The position numbers were made by a program, and so were the translations under genes. A DNA stretch of 23,278 bases, from assembly GCA_001313365.1 (NCBI GenBank), contig BBFS01000076.1:1-23278 (forward strand), given 5' to 3'. This document shows, piece after piece, positions 15,856 through 23,278 of the stretch. The stretch is from Paenarthrobacter nitroguajacolicus JCM 14115. Its GTDB lineage: Bacteria > Actinomycetota > Actinomycetes > Actinomycetales > Micrococcaceae. The notes under the pieces were generated by a model. That model searched no databases and was not told the DNA's origin. It saw only the letters and a program-made list of their open reading frames with translations. Numbering within the stretch: position 1 is the first letter of the stretch; the number at the start of each line of letters is the position of its first letter.

Positions 15856-18800
15856 TTGAGCTTCACCCACCTGCACGTCTCCACGGCATTCAGCGCACAC
15901 TACGGCGTCTCCTGGCCGGATGAGCTAGCCCAAACAGCCGCAGCAGACGGAGCCACAGCGCTCGCCTGCACAGACCGGGACGGCCTGTACGGCACCATCA
16001 AACACCTCAAAGCATGCATGGACGCAGGCATCGACCCCATCGTAGGGGGGGTGGACCTGGCGGTATTCGACGACGACGGCGACCACCGCACCCAAGTCGC
16101 GGGCCGCGTCGTCGTACTCGCCCACGGAAACAACAACGGCGCCGGGTACAGGGCACTGTGCCGCCTTATATCCGACGCCCACGCACGCACTTCAGGCAAA
16201 GCCGGGGGGGGCGGTCCCCCGCTGCAGTCACCCGCGGCGAACTCGCCTCAAGGACCCTCGACCCCAAAACCCTCAAACCAGTCCTGACCGTGCTGATAGG
16301 ACCCGACTCAGACGTCGGCCAAGCCATGGGAGGCCGCAAATACCTCAGGCCCAGAACCCTCTTCAAACAATGGATCGACGCCATGCCACCCGGCACCATG
16401 GTCGCTGAAGTCGTATCCCACCTCAGCGCCCCCCCCGGAGAACCACTAAGCACAGCCCATGCCGTGCGCATGCTCAAGCTCGCACTCGAATACAACATTC
16501 CCGCAATCCTCAGCAACGCCGTCCGCTACTGTGCCCAGGACGCGCCGCCACCGCAGACGTCCTCGACTCCGCACGAACCCTCAAATCCCTTCCTGAACTG
16601 TCAACGGCACCCCCCCGCTCCAACCAACAGGGATGCTCCAACCAACAGGGCAGGGCTGGCTTAAGACGCCGCACCAAATGCTCCAACTCGGCAAAGAAAT
16701 CATGGGCGCAGCAGGCTTGGGGAAAGCCGACCTCACCAAACTCGTCGCAAACACAGAAGCGCTCGCAGACAAATGCCGCATCAATCCTGTCCTTGATATG
16801 GGATGGAAGAAGCCGGTAGTTCCCGAGGCCTCCATCATCGGCATCGACGCTGACCCCCCCATGATTGAACTCACCCAACGCTGCGAAGCCGGAATCACCC
16901 GACGGTTCCCGGGCATCAATGGAGATGCAGAAGAACATCTGCGCTCGCGGTTGGAGCACGAGCTGGGAATCATCGGCAGGCTCGGCTTTGCCTCGTACTT
17001 CCTTACAGTGGCAGAAGTTTCAAGGATGATCCTCGATATGGGGGGGGTCAGGGTAGCTGCGAGGGGGGGATCCGGTGCCTCAAGCCTGGTCAATTACTTG
17101 ATCGATATCAGCCAGGTTGACCCGATCCGCCATGACCTCATCTTCGAGCGCTTCCTCTCCGGCCGCAGGTCCACGCTTCCTGACATTGATATTGATGTGG
17201 AAAGTGCTGAAAGGCATAACGTCTACCGAAAGATTTTTGACCGCTTCGGTGCCGAACGCGTCACCCTGATGAGCATGCAAAACGGCTATAGGCACGTGGT
17301 GCCGTTCGGGATGCAGGCATGGCCCTGGGAATGCCTGACGAAGAAGTGGGTGAGATTGCCAAGCAACTGTGGAGATTCTCTGCACGTAAGTTCCGCGAAG
17401 CCCTGGTGGAGAAGCCCGAGTTGCGCGATTTTGCCGGGCGCGTGGAGCGGGGGGTGCCATGGAGGAGAACCAGCAGTTGGATTTGTTGGTGGATCTCACC
17501 GAAAGGCTGGATCGGCTGCCCCGGCATATCTCCATGCATCCCTGTGGAGTGATTTTGGGAGATGCAACACTCCTGGACCGAACTCCCGTTCAGCCCAGCG
17601 GTTTGGGCCTGCCCATGAGCCAGTTCGACAAACACGACATGGACCCATGGGCATGCTCAAACTGGATGTCCTGGGAGTGCGCATGCAGAGCGCCATGGCA
17701 TTCGCGGTTCGGGAAGTAATCAGGCTGCATCCTTCCAAGGCTGAAGTTGTCGCAGCCGGGCGGCATCCAGTGGAGCCTGGTGGTGCAGGTCCCGACTACA
17801 TCGCCCCCCCTGACGGCAGGATTGACCTCAACGCCGTACCCTTCGACGATGAGCCACCTATGAGCTGATCCGGAGCACCCACACACTCGGTTGCTTCCAG
17901 ATCGAATCACCGGGACAGCGTGAGCTCATTGGAAAGATGGCGCCCCCCCGGGAATTCAACGACCTCATCATCGACATCTCACTTTTCAGGCCCGGACCCA
18001 TGAAATCCGACATGGTGCGACCCTTCCTGGAACATCGGCATGGCTTTGCTCCTGAGATTTATCCCCCCCACCAGGACCTCAAACCGGTCTTGGAAGAAAC
18101 TCACGGGGTGACAGTTTTCCATGAACAGATCCTGAAGACCTTCCACGTCATGACTGGCTGCGGTTTGGACAGGGCTGATGAGTTTCGCAGGGCCCTGGGC
18201 GACGAAGTGCATGAGCGGGAGTGGAGAAGTACTTCCGCAGGGAAGCAATCAAGAACTACTCTCCCGAAGTGGTGGACAAGGTCTGGGGAACCCTGAAAGC
18301 CTTCGGCAGTTTTGGTTTCTGCAAAGCCCACGGTGCTGCCTTTGCGGTGCCCACTTATCAGTCCGCCTGGCTCAAGGCCCATCATCCCGAGGCGTTTCTT
18401 GCCGGTCTGTGGAACATGACCCCGGGATGTATCCCAAACGCCTTCTGGTAGCGGAAGCCCGCCGACTCGGCATTCCCATCCTGCCTTTGGATATCAACAG
18501 GAGCCAGGCTGAATACCGAGTGGAGAAAATCCAGCAGGGCCCCGACCAGGGCAAGCTCGGAATCCGTTTGAGCCTCACTGGAATCTACGGACTTTCAGGC
18601 GCAGAGCTGAAACGCATCGCGGCCGGGCAACCTTACGATTCCCTGGCGGACCTGCGTGCGCGGGCAAGGGTGAGCAAGCCGAACATCAAAAGACTTGCCC
18701 AACTTGGCGCCTTCGATGCTTTGCATAAAGACTCTGGCGGAAAAGCTAACCGGGCCGATCTTGTGCACCATTTGCAGGCACTCCAAAGCAGCCCTTCGAA

Positions 18801-19404
18801 AAAAGCTGCAGATGTCATCGAAGGTCAACTGTCATTTGCCTTGGGCGATATTGAATTGAGGAACCTGGCTCCTGAACTTCCCGAACTTTCCATGGTGGAC
18901 AACGTCAGGGCGGAACTTGACCTCATGGCTGTGGATGTCAGCGAGCATCTGATGGATAGCCACAGGCCACTATTGGACAAACTGGGAGTTACAACGGCAG
19001 ACAAACTCCTGGGCTTGCGCAACGGGACCGAAGTCCTGGTGGCAGGGGGGGTCCGAATAGCGACCCAGACCCCCACCCATGCGAGGCGGGCGTCGCGTCG
19101 TCTTCATCAGCATCGACGACGGTACCGGCTGTGTGGATTCGGTCTTCTTCCATGAAGCGCAGGAAGAATCCGGGCCACTGCTGTTTGGTACCCGCCTGCT
19201 GCTGATCCGTGGAACCACCAGAAGGACAGGTCCCAAGGGAATCAGCCTGAGCGCCAGCAAAGCCTGGACCTCAGCCGGCCCGAAGCACTGCCATTTGCCG
19301 AGCTCCTACCTGCCGAAACCGGGCTACCGGAGGAATACACCCAGCAGGGGGGGCCGCTCCACGGCATCTCCAGGAACCTTGCCATCACCGGCCTGGGTAG
19401 CTGA
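15856..19404 (+). CDS. dnaE2: Error-prone DNA polymerase III alpha subunit
   Basis: About 1160-1180 residues after correction, matching DnaE2. N-terminal PHP domain: FTHLHVSTAFSAHYGVSWPD, ACTDRDGLYGTIKHLKA. Polymerase core: GFASYFLTVAEVSRMILDMG, ARGSGASSLVNYLIDISQVD, FERFLSGRRSTLPDIDIDVE (catalytic Asp pair in PDIDID), GYRARGAVRDAGMALGMPDE, RHISMHPCGVILGD, MGMLKLDVLGVRMQSAM, TLGCFQIESPGQRELIGK, DISLFRPGPMKSDMVRPFL, FHEQILKTFHVMTGCGLDRA, GFCKAHGAAFAVPTYQSAWL. HhH and OB-fold parts follow (GIYGLSGAELKRIA, VVFISIDDGTGCVDSVFF), ending HGISRNLAITGLGS. At least ten single-base shifts were placed (e.g. 16543, 17290, 17645, 17849, 18215, 18413, 19069, 19266). TTG start. With ImuB it carries out damage-induced mutagenesis. 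Confidence 0.92.
16617..16650 (+). repeat. 18-bp tandem duplication inside dnaE2
   Basis: GCTCCAACCAACAGGG occurs at 16617-16632 and again at 16635-16650, separated by AT, giving an 18-nt period that keeps the reading frame. In the dnaE2 frame it repeats LQPTG (LQPTGM, LQPTGQGWLKTP). It lies between the PHP domain and the conserved GWLKTPHQM segment, a region of variable length. Confidence 0.7.
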
Positions 19405-19555
19405 ACCCGGCAGAATCATGCCCCGGCCAGCCCAATTCGGCCACGGCGCGCTGCTTTGGCCGCCTTCGCTGAAGCGGATACGATTGACGGTGGCTGGCTG
19501 TGGTCCCCCCGTACGCCACAAGCTATGAAGCCTTAACTATGAATAGGAGACACCC
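19405..19555. other. Intergenic gap dnaE2-thrS
   Basis: No convincing gene, tRNA or terminator hairpin is seen in these 151 nt. Short open stretches on both strands lack any similarity I recognise. The only clear signal is AGGAG at 19545-19549, the ribosome site of thrS. No T-box-like leader is visible. Confidence 0.6.
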
Positions 19556-21580
19556 GTGTCAGATGCCCAACAGATCACCCTCATCGTCGATGGCGAAGAG
19601 ACCAAGGTGACGGAAGGGACTACCGGCGCGGAACTCTTCTTCGAGCGCCGCGACGTCGTTGTAGCCCGTGTGGATGGTGTGCTGAAGGACCTTGACCAGG
19701 TCCTCACCGAAGGCGCAGACGTCCAGGGCGTCACCATCGATTCCCCCCCGATGGGCTCAACGTTCTCCGCCACTCAACAGCCCACGTTATGGCACAGGCT
19801 GTTCAGCAGTTGCGCCCCGACGCCAAGCTCGGAATCGGCCCGTACATCACCGACGGCTTCTACTTCGACTTCGACGTCGCTGAGCCCTTCACCCCGGAAG
19901 ACCTCCGCACGCTGGAAAAGATGATGCAAAAGATCATCAACCAGAACCAGAAATTCGTTCGCCGTGTGGTTACCGAAGAAGAAGCCCGCGAAGCATGGCC
20001 AACGAGCCTACAAGCTCGAGCTGCTGGGCAAGAAGAACGACGCAGGCGATGCGGTGGAAGGCGTCAATGTCGAGGTAGGTGCGGGCGACATCACGATCTA
20101 CGACAATGTGGATCGAAAGAGCGGCGAGAGCATCTGGTGCGATCTTTGCCGCGGTCCCCCCCACCTGCAGAACACCAAAATCATCTCCAACGCCTTCGCG
20201 TTGACCCGCTCCTCCGCCGCGTACTGGCTCGGCAACCAGAACAACCAGCAGCTGCAGCGCATCTACGGCACCGCGTGGCCCACCAAGGAAGCCCTCAAGG
20301 CTTACCAGGAACGCATTGCTGAAGCTGAGCGACGGGGACCACCGCAAGCTCGGCGTCGAACTTGACCTCTTCTCCTTCCCGGATGAGCTGGCTCAGGCCT
20401 CCCTGTGTTCCACCCCAAGGGTGGCATCATCCGCAAGGCAATGGAGGACTACTCCCGTCAACGCCACGTCGACGCAGGTTACGAGTTCGTCTACACCCCC
20501 GCACATCACCAAGGGACACCTCTACGAGGTCTCCGGCCACCTTGACTGGTACAAGGACGGCATGTTCCCGGCGATGCAGGTAGACGCTGAATTCAACGAA
20601 GACGGCACCGTTCGGAAGCCGGCGCAGGATTACTACCTGAAGCCGATGAACTGCCCCCATGCACAACCTGATCTTCCGCTCACGGGGGCCGGTCCTACCG
20701 CGAACTTCCGCTGCGCCTCTTCGAATTCGGCTCTGTGTACCGCTACGAAAAGTCCGGGGGGGTTGTGCACGGTCTGACCCGCGTCCGTGGCATGACACAG
20801 GACGACGCCCACATCTACTGCACCCGCGAACAGATGAAGGACGAGCTCACCACCACGCTGAACTTCGTCCTGGGCCTGCTCAAGGATTACGGCCTGGACG
20901 ACTTCTACCTGGAACTCTCTACCAAGAACGAAGAAAAGTTCGTTGGTGACGATGCCGCTTGGGAGGAAGCCACCCGCACTCTTTCCGAGGTTGCTGCGGC
21001 TTCCGGTTTGGAGCTGGTACCGGACCCGGGTGGAGCAGCATTCTACGGACCTAAAATCTCCGTCCAGGCAAAGGACGCACTCGGCAGGACCTGGCAGATG
21101 TCCACCATCCAGCTGGACTTCAACCTGCCTGAGCGTTTCGAACTGGAGTACCAGGCAGCCGACGGCACACGCCAGCGGCCGGTCATGATCCACCGAGCCT
21201 TTTCGGTTCCGTGGAACGCTTCATGGGTGTACTCACCGAGCACTACGCCGGGGCGTTCCCGGCCTGGCTGGCTCCTGTCCAGGTGGTGGGAATCCCCCCC
21301 GTGGCGGAAACTTTCAACGACTACATGTTCGACGTCGTTGGCCAGCTCAAAGCTGCAGGAATCCGTGCCGAGGTTGATATCTCCTCGGACCGGTTCCCGA
21401 AGAAGATCCGCACGGCCAGCAAAGACAAGATCCCCCCCTTCGTCCTGATTGCCGGTGGTGAGGACGCAGAAGCCGGTGCGGTGTCGTTCCGCTTCCGGGA
21501 CGGCAGCCAGGATAACGGGGGTTCCCGTGGCCGAGGCGGTCCGCAGGATCGTTGACGCCGTCAAGAACCGCGAGAGCTGA
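19556..21580 (+). CDS. thrS: Threonyl-tRNA synthetase
   Basis: Class II synthetase that charges tRNA-Thr; essential. GTG 19556 has AGGAG at 19545-19549. Domains: TGS ([20 protein letters not shown]), editing domain ([45 protein letters not shown]), catalytic core with [13 protein letters not shown] (Zn-binding Cys), motif 2 [27 protein letters not shown], motif 3 [20 protein letters not shown], and anticodon-binding end [16 protein letters not shown]. About eleven single-base shifts are needed: near 19757, 19995, 20010, 20334, 20394, 20497, 20655, 20694, 21198 and 21507. As written, SGGVVHG has one Gly too many in an invariant segment. An essential gene this damaged argues for sequence error. 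It begins the thrS-HIT-pgsA unit (19 nt to the next gene). Confidence 0.95.
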
Positions 21581-21599
21581 CGGAACGGACACATAGACG

Positions 21600-22202
21600 G
21601 TGCAGGAGAACACAGGCGCGGCAGCTGACCTTCCAGGCGACGCAGACGTAACCGATGACTTCGGATTGGCAGGCGTACCGGACGCGTTTCAGCGCCTGTG
21701 GACTCCGCACCGTATGGCCTACATCAAGGGCGGGCAGGATCAATTCAAAAACAAGGATGACTGCCCGTTCTGTGTAGGACCCACGCGCTCGGATGAGGAA
21801 TCCCTCATCGTCCATAGGGGAAGGACCTGCTATGTGGTCCTGAATTTGTTCCCGTACAACCCCCCCGGGCATCTGTTGATCTGTCCCTACCGGCACGTTC
21901 CCGACTACACGGACATCACGGCGGAGGAAACGGCAGAGTTCGCCGATCTTACCCAGACGGCAATGCGCGTCCTGCGGAAGGTTTCGAATCCCAGCGGCTT
22001 CAATCTGGGCATGAACCAAGGCGTTACCGGCGGTGCAGGCATCGCCGCGCATCTCCATCAGCACGTGGTTCCGCGCTGGGGGGGCGGGGGGGATGGAAAC
22101 TTTTTCCCGATCATCGCCCAGACCAAGGCCATTACGCAGACCCTTGACGAGGTCCGCAAGCTTGTGGCCGAAGCCTGGCCGGGGGAGTCGAATGCTCAAT
22201 AG
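21600..22202 (+). CDS. HIT domain protein (diadenosine polyphosphate hydrolase/phosphorylase-like)
   Basis: One of the few genes open over its whole length. GTG 21600 (19 nt after thrS). Contains DCPFCVGPTRSDEESLIVHR (CxxC, possible metal site), YVVLNLFPYNPPGHLLICPY, and the histidine triad AAHLHQHVVPRW followed by Gly-rich NFFPII. In actinobacteria this gene sits between thrS and pgsA (Rv2613c in M. tuberculosis, an Ap4A phosphorylase), so Ap4A breakdown is a reasonable inference. The runs at 21860, 22078 and 22086 add Pro and two Gly next to the active-site region (RWGGGGDGNFF; expected RWGGDGNFF). The stop overlaps the pgsA start by 11 nt. Confidence 0.9.
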   Translation: MQENTGAAADLPGDADVTDDFGLAGVPDAFQRLWTPHRMAYIKGGQDQFKNKDDCPFCVGPTRSDEESLIVHRGRTCYVVLNLFPYNPPGHLLICPYRHVPDYTDITAEETAEFADLTQTAMRVLRKVSNPSGFNLGMNQGVTGGAGIAAHLHQHVVPRWGGGGDGNFFPIIAQTKAITQTLDEVRKLVAEAWPGESNAQ

Positions 22203-22837
22203 GCATGCGCGCGGCTTTTTCACTTCACTTTTTACACCTCTAGCGCGTTGGCTCCTCAGGATCGGTGTGTCTCCGGACGCAGTGACCATTGCAGGGACCG
22301 CCGGCGTCATCCTGGGAGGACTCGTCCTCTACCCGCTGGGCTTCCTATGGTGGGGGGTTCAGTCGTGGTCGCCTTTTTTGCGTTCTCGGATGTCGTAGAC
22401 GGAATCATGGCAAGGCTGGAGGGGGGGCGGAGCGGTGGTTGGGGGGGTAATTTCCTGGACTCTACCTTGGACCGTCTCGCCGATGGCGCGATTTTTGCCG
22501 GCCTCACCATCTGGTTTTTCACCGGCGGTGAGGATCCGGCAATAGGCACCGCCGCCGTCGTCTGCCTGGTTCTTGGCATGGTTGTTTCCTACGCCCGGGC
22601 CAAAGCGGAGTCCTTGGGCTACCAAGCCAGTGTGGGGGGGATCGCAGAGCGCGCAGAACGCTTGGCTTCCGTGCTGCTCATCACGGGGGGGCTCACGGGA
22701 TTGGGGGGGCTCCCGCCGGTTGTGTTGTTCGGGACCCTGATTCTTCTCGCCCTGGCCAGCCTGGTGACGATCGTCCAGCGAATGTCGCAGTGCGGCGGCA
22801 GGCCATGGCTGAAGCCGATGGAACCGCTGCAGCGTAA
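22192..22837 (+). CDS. pgsA: CDP-alcohol phosphatidyltransferase, phosphatidylinositol phosphate synthase-like
   Basis: Makes phosphatidylinositol phosphate from CDP-diacylglycerol and inositol phosphate in the actinobacterial membrane. ATG 22192 lies inside the HIT gene. MLNRHARGFFTSLFTPLARW, GVSPDAVTIAGTAGVILGG, then the catalytic motif DVVDGIMARLE and FLDSTLDRLADG. In the family the spacing is DGxxAR-x8-GxxxD-xxxD; as written it is one residue too long because of the 7-G runs at 22421 and 22441, and it becomes exact (ARLEGRSGGWGNFLD) if each loses three bases. Membrane helices: AIFAGLTIWFF, AAVVCLVLGMVVSYARAKAE, VVLFGTLILLALASLVTIV. Shifts lie near 22351 and 22793 (lost G in CAGGTGCGG); corrected end QAMAEADGTAAA, stop 22835-22837. 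Gene context supports the assignment. Confidence 0.9.
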
Positions 22838-22853
22838 AGGGCCAGCAGGCAAT

Positions 22854-22876
22854 GCTTGCCAAAGGAACTGGCAAGC
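22854..22876 (+). terminator. Hairpin after pgsA
   Basis: GCTTGCCA (22854-22861) and TGGCAAGC (22869-22876) form a perfect 8-bp stem with a 7-nt loop, starting 17 nt after the pgsA stop. GGCAA-TGC-TTGCC (22848-22860) offers a competing shorter stem. No T run follows, so a U-less terminator is likely but not certain. Confidence 0.5.
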
Positions 22877-22994
22877 GACCAATGTGGCTCCTCCGAAGTT
22901 GTGCACCTGCCTACTGGAGCCCGCTTTGTTGCCCGCTCAGGCGGTAATGAATGTACTGCCACCATGCAAGGTGCGACTACTATTACTAGTACTT

Positions 22995-23030
22995 GGTCAC
23001 CTTGACCTGAAACCCGGTGTGCGCTGATAG
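22995..23030 (+). promoter_or_regulatory. Candidate pdxS promoter with overlapping inverted repeat
   Basis: TTGACC (23002-23007) and TGATAG (23025-23030) are spaced by 17 nt, giving a plausible housekeeping promoter about 65 nt before the pdxS start. GGTCA-CCT-TGACC (22995-23007) is a perfect inverted repeat over the -35 element and could bind a regulator. The remainder of the 257-nt gap between pgsA and pdxS holds no gene that I can support. Confidence 0.4.
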
Positions 23031-23094
23031 CGGTCGTGTGGCTGCGTGCGCCCCCGGCAAGAAGGTCGTTTATCTACCCATAGGGGGGGTTTTT

Positions 23095-23278
23095 GTGTCT
23101 ACACCAGATGTAAGCAACGAAGCCGGTTCGTCCGCGAACAGCGTCACGGGCAGCAGCCGCGTCAAGCGCGGCATGGCGGAGATGCTCAAGGGCGGCGTCA
23201 TCATGGACGTCGTTAACGTCGAGCAGGCCCGCATCGCCGAGGATGCCGGTGCCGTGGCTGTCATGGCGCTCGAGCGTG
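23095..23278 (+). CDS. pdxS: Pyridoxal 5'-phosphate synthase lyase subunit, N-terminal part
   Basis: PdxS builds pyridoxal phosphate from ribose 5-phosphate, glyceraldehyde 3-phosphate and ammonia supplied by PdxT. From GTG 23095 the frame reads [17 protein letters not shown], then the highly conserved [39 protein letters not shown] up to the window edge; the Asp in GGVIMDV is the conserved sugar-phosphate-site residue. The ribosome site is the G run of TAGGGGGGG at 23081-23089 (probably shorter in reality), five bases before the start. The catalytic lysine lies beyond the window. It follows pgsA in the same direction, with its own candidate promoter. Confidence 0.95.
   Translation, partial: MSTPDVSNEAGSSANSVTGSSRVKRGMAEMLKGGVIMDVVNVEQARIAEDAGAVAVMALER

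Larger units (their letters stand above)
260..23089. other. Expanded G/C homopolymer runs throughout the window (probable artefact)
   Basis: By eye I count about 40 G or C runs of four, 36 of five, only 6 of six, about 64 of seven and 9 of eight, none longer; A and T runs are not affected. Where protein families are known, the runs of seven mostly sit where four fit, and those of eight where five fit, adding one Gly or Pro codon. Many runs of five sit where four fit and shift the frame. Examples: 4505-4511, 8491-8505, 17072-17078, 20756-20762, 22421-22427. Confidence 0.85.

Noticed and set aside
19405..19555. T-box riboswitch or tRNA before thrS
   Set aside because: No tRNA-like cloverleaf, no conserved T-box bulge sequence and too little space.
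22083..22093. Gly-rich extension as a special feature of the HIT active site
   Set aside because: The extra glycines come from two runs of seven G, the general artefact of this record.
260..23089. G/C tracts as contingency loci for phase variation
   Set aside because: They occur in every gene including thrS and pgsA, have nearly one fixed length, and the repaired motifs match known families; a technical cause fits better.
22838..23094. Small gene or RNA in the pgsA-pdxS gap
   Set aside because: The plus-strand open frame there is only the frameshifted tail of pgsA, and no conserved RNA fold was recognised beyond one hairpin.

Overview
This is chromosomal DNA from a GC-rich actinobacterium, most likely an Arthrobacter or Paenarthrobacter relative (Micrococcaceae). 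Supporting evidence: mycothiol enzymes (mscR, mycoredoxin), an actinobacterial SOS box, a DUF222/HNH gene at the left edge, a DUF6504-dnaE2 pair, and thrS-HIT-pgsA gene order leading to pdxS. I see no rRNA, tRNA, CRISPR array, insertion sequence or prophage.

Sequence quality comes first. Almost every gene is broken by single-base shifts located in short G or C runs, including genes that should be essential (thrS, pgsA). In addition about 70 G or C runs are exactly 7 or 8 long while runs of 6 are rare. Shortening these runs by three bases repeatedly restores known protein motifs (Rieske CPLH, the CDP-alcohol phosphotransferase DGxxAR-x8-G spacing, the ThrRS SGVVHG segment). I therefore treat the genes as intact in the organism and the breaks as sequence artefacts. 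Gene limits below run from the first start to the last stop across the inferred shifts.

Layout. 1-3.0 kb: a DUF222/HNH fragment (-), an exported dienelactone-hydrolase-like lipoprotein (+), a DUF1016/PDDEXK nuclease (-) and a C-terminally short AlkD-like protein (+). 3.1-5.6 kb: an FAD oxidoreductase fused to a Rieske domain (+), tail to tail with a coiled-coil protein (-). 5.7-7.8 kb: a VTT membrane protein behind an iron-box-like site, a thioesterase-family protein and a lipoate ligase-family protein, the last two coupled by TGATG. 7.9-12.4 kb: a molybdopterin oxidoreductase of the FdhF/YdeP type (+) converging on a minus-strand set of mycoredoxin, S-(hydroxymethyl)mycothiol dehydrogenase (mscR) and an MBL-fold hydrolase. 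These could form a route from formaldehyde through formate to CO2. A 71-nt nested inverted repeat lies between the mycoredoxin gene and mscR. 12.5-15.4 kb: a SRAP protein (+), an uncharacterised protein (-), and a TetR regulator (-) divergent from an FAD monooxygenase (+) across a palindromic operator candidate. 15.4-19.4 kb: an SOS box, DUF6504 and the error-prone polymerase dnaE2. 19.5-23.3 kb: thrS, a HIT protein, pgsA and the start of pdxS.

The most interesting non-coding signals are the nested palindrome at 12025-12095, the iron box at 5675-5693, the SOS box at 15455-15470 and the TetR operator candidate at 14317-14332. I found no clearly new multi-gene system. The best candidate for a functional unit that deserves follow-up is the C1/mycothiol cluster with its palindromic leader.
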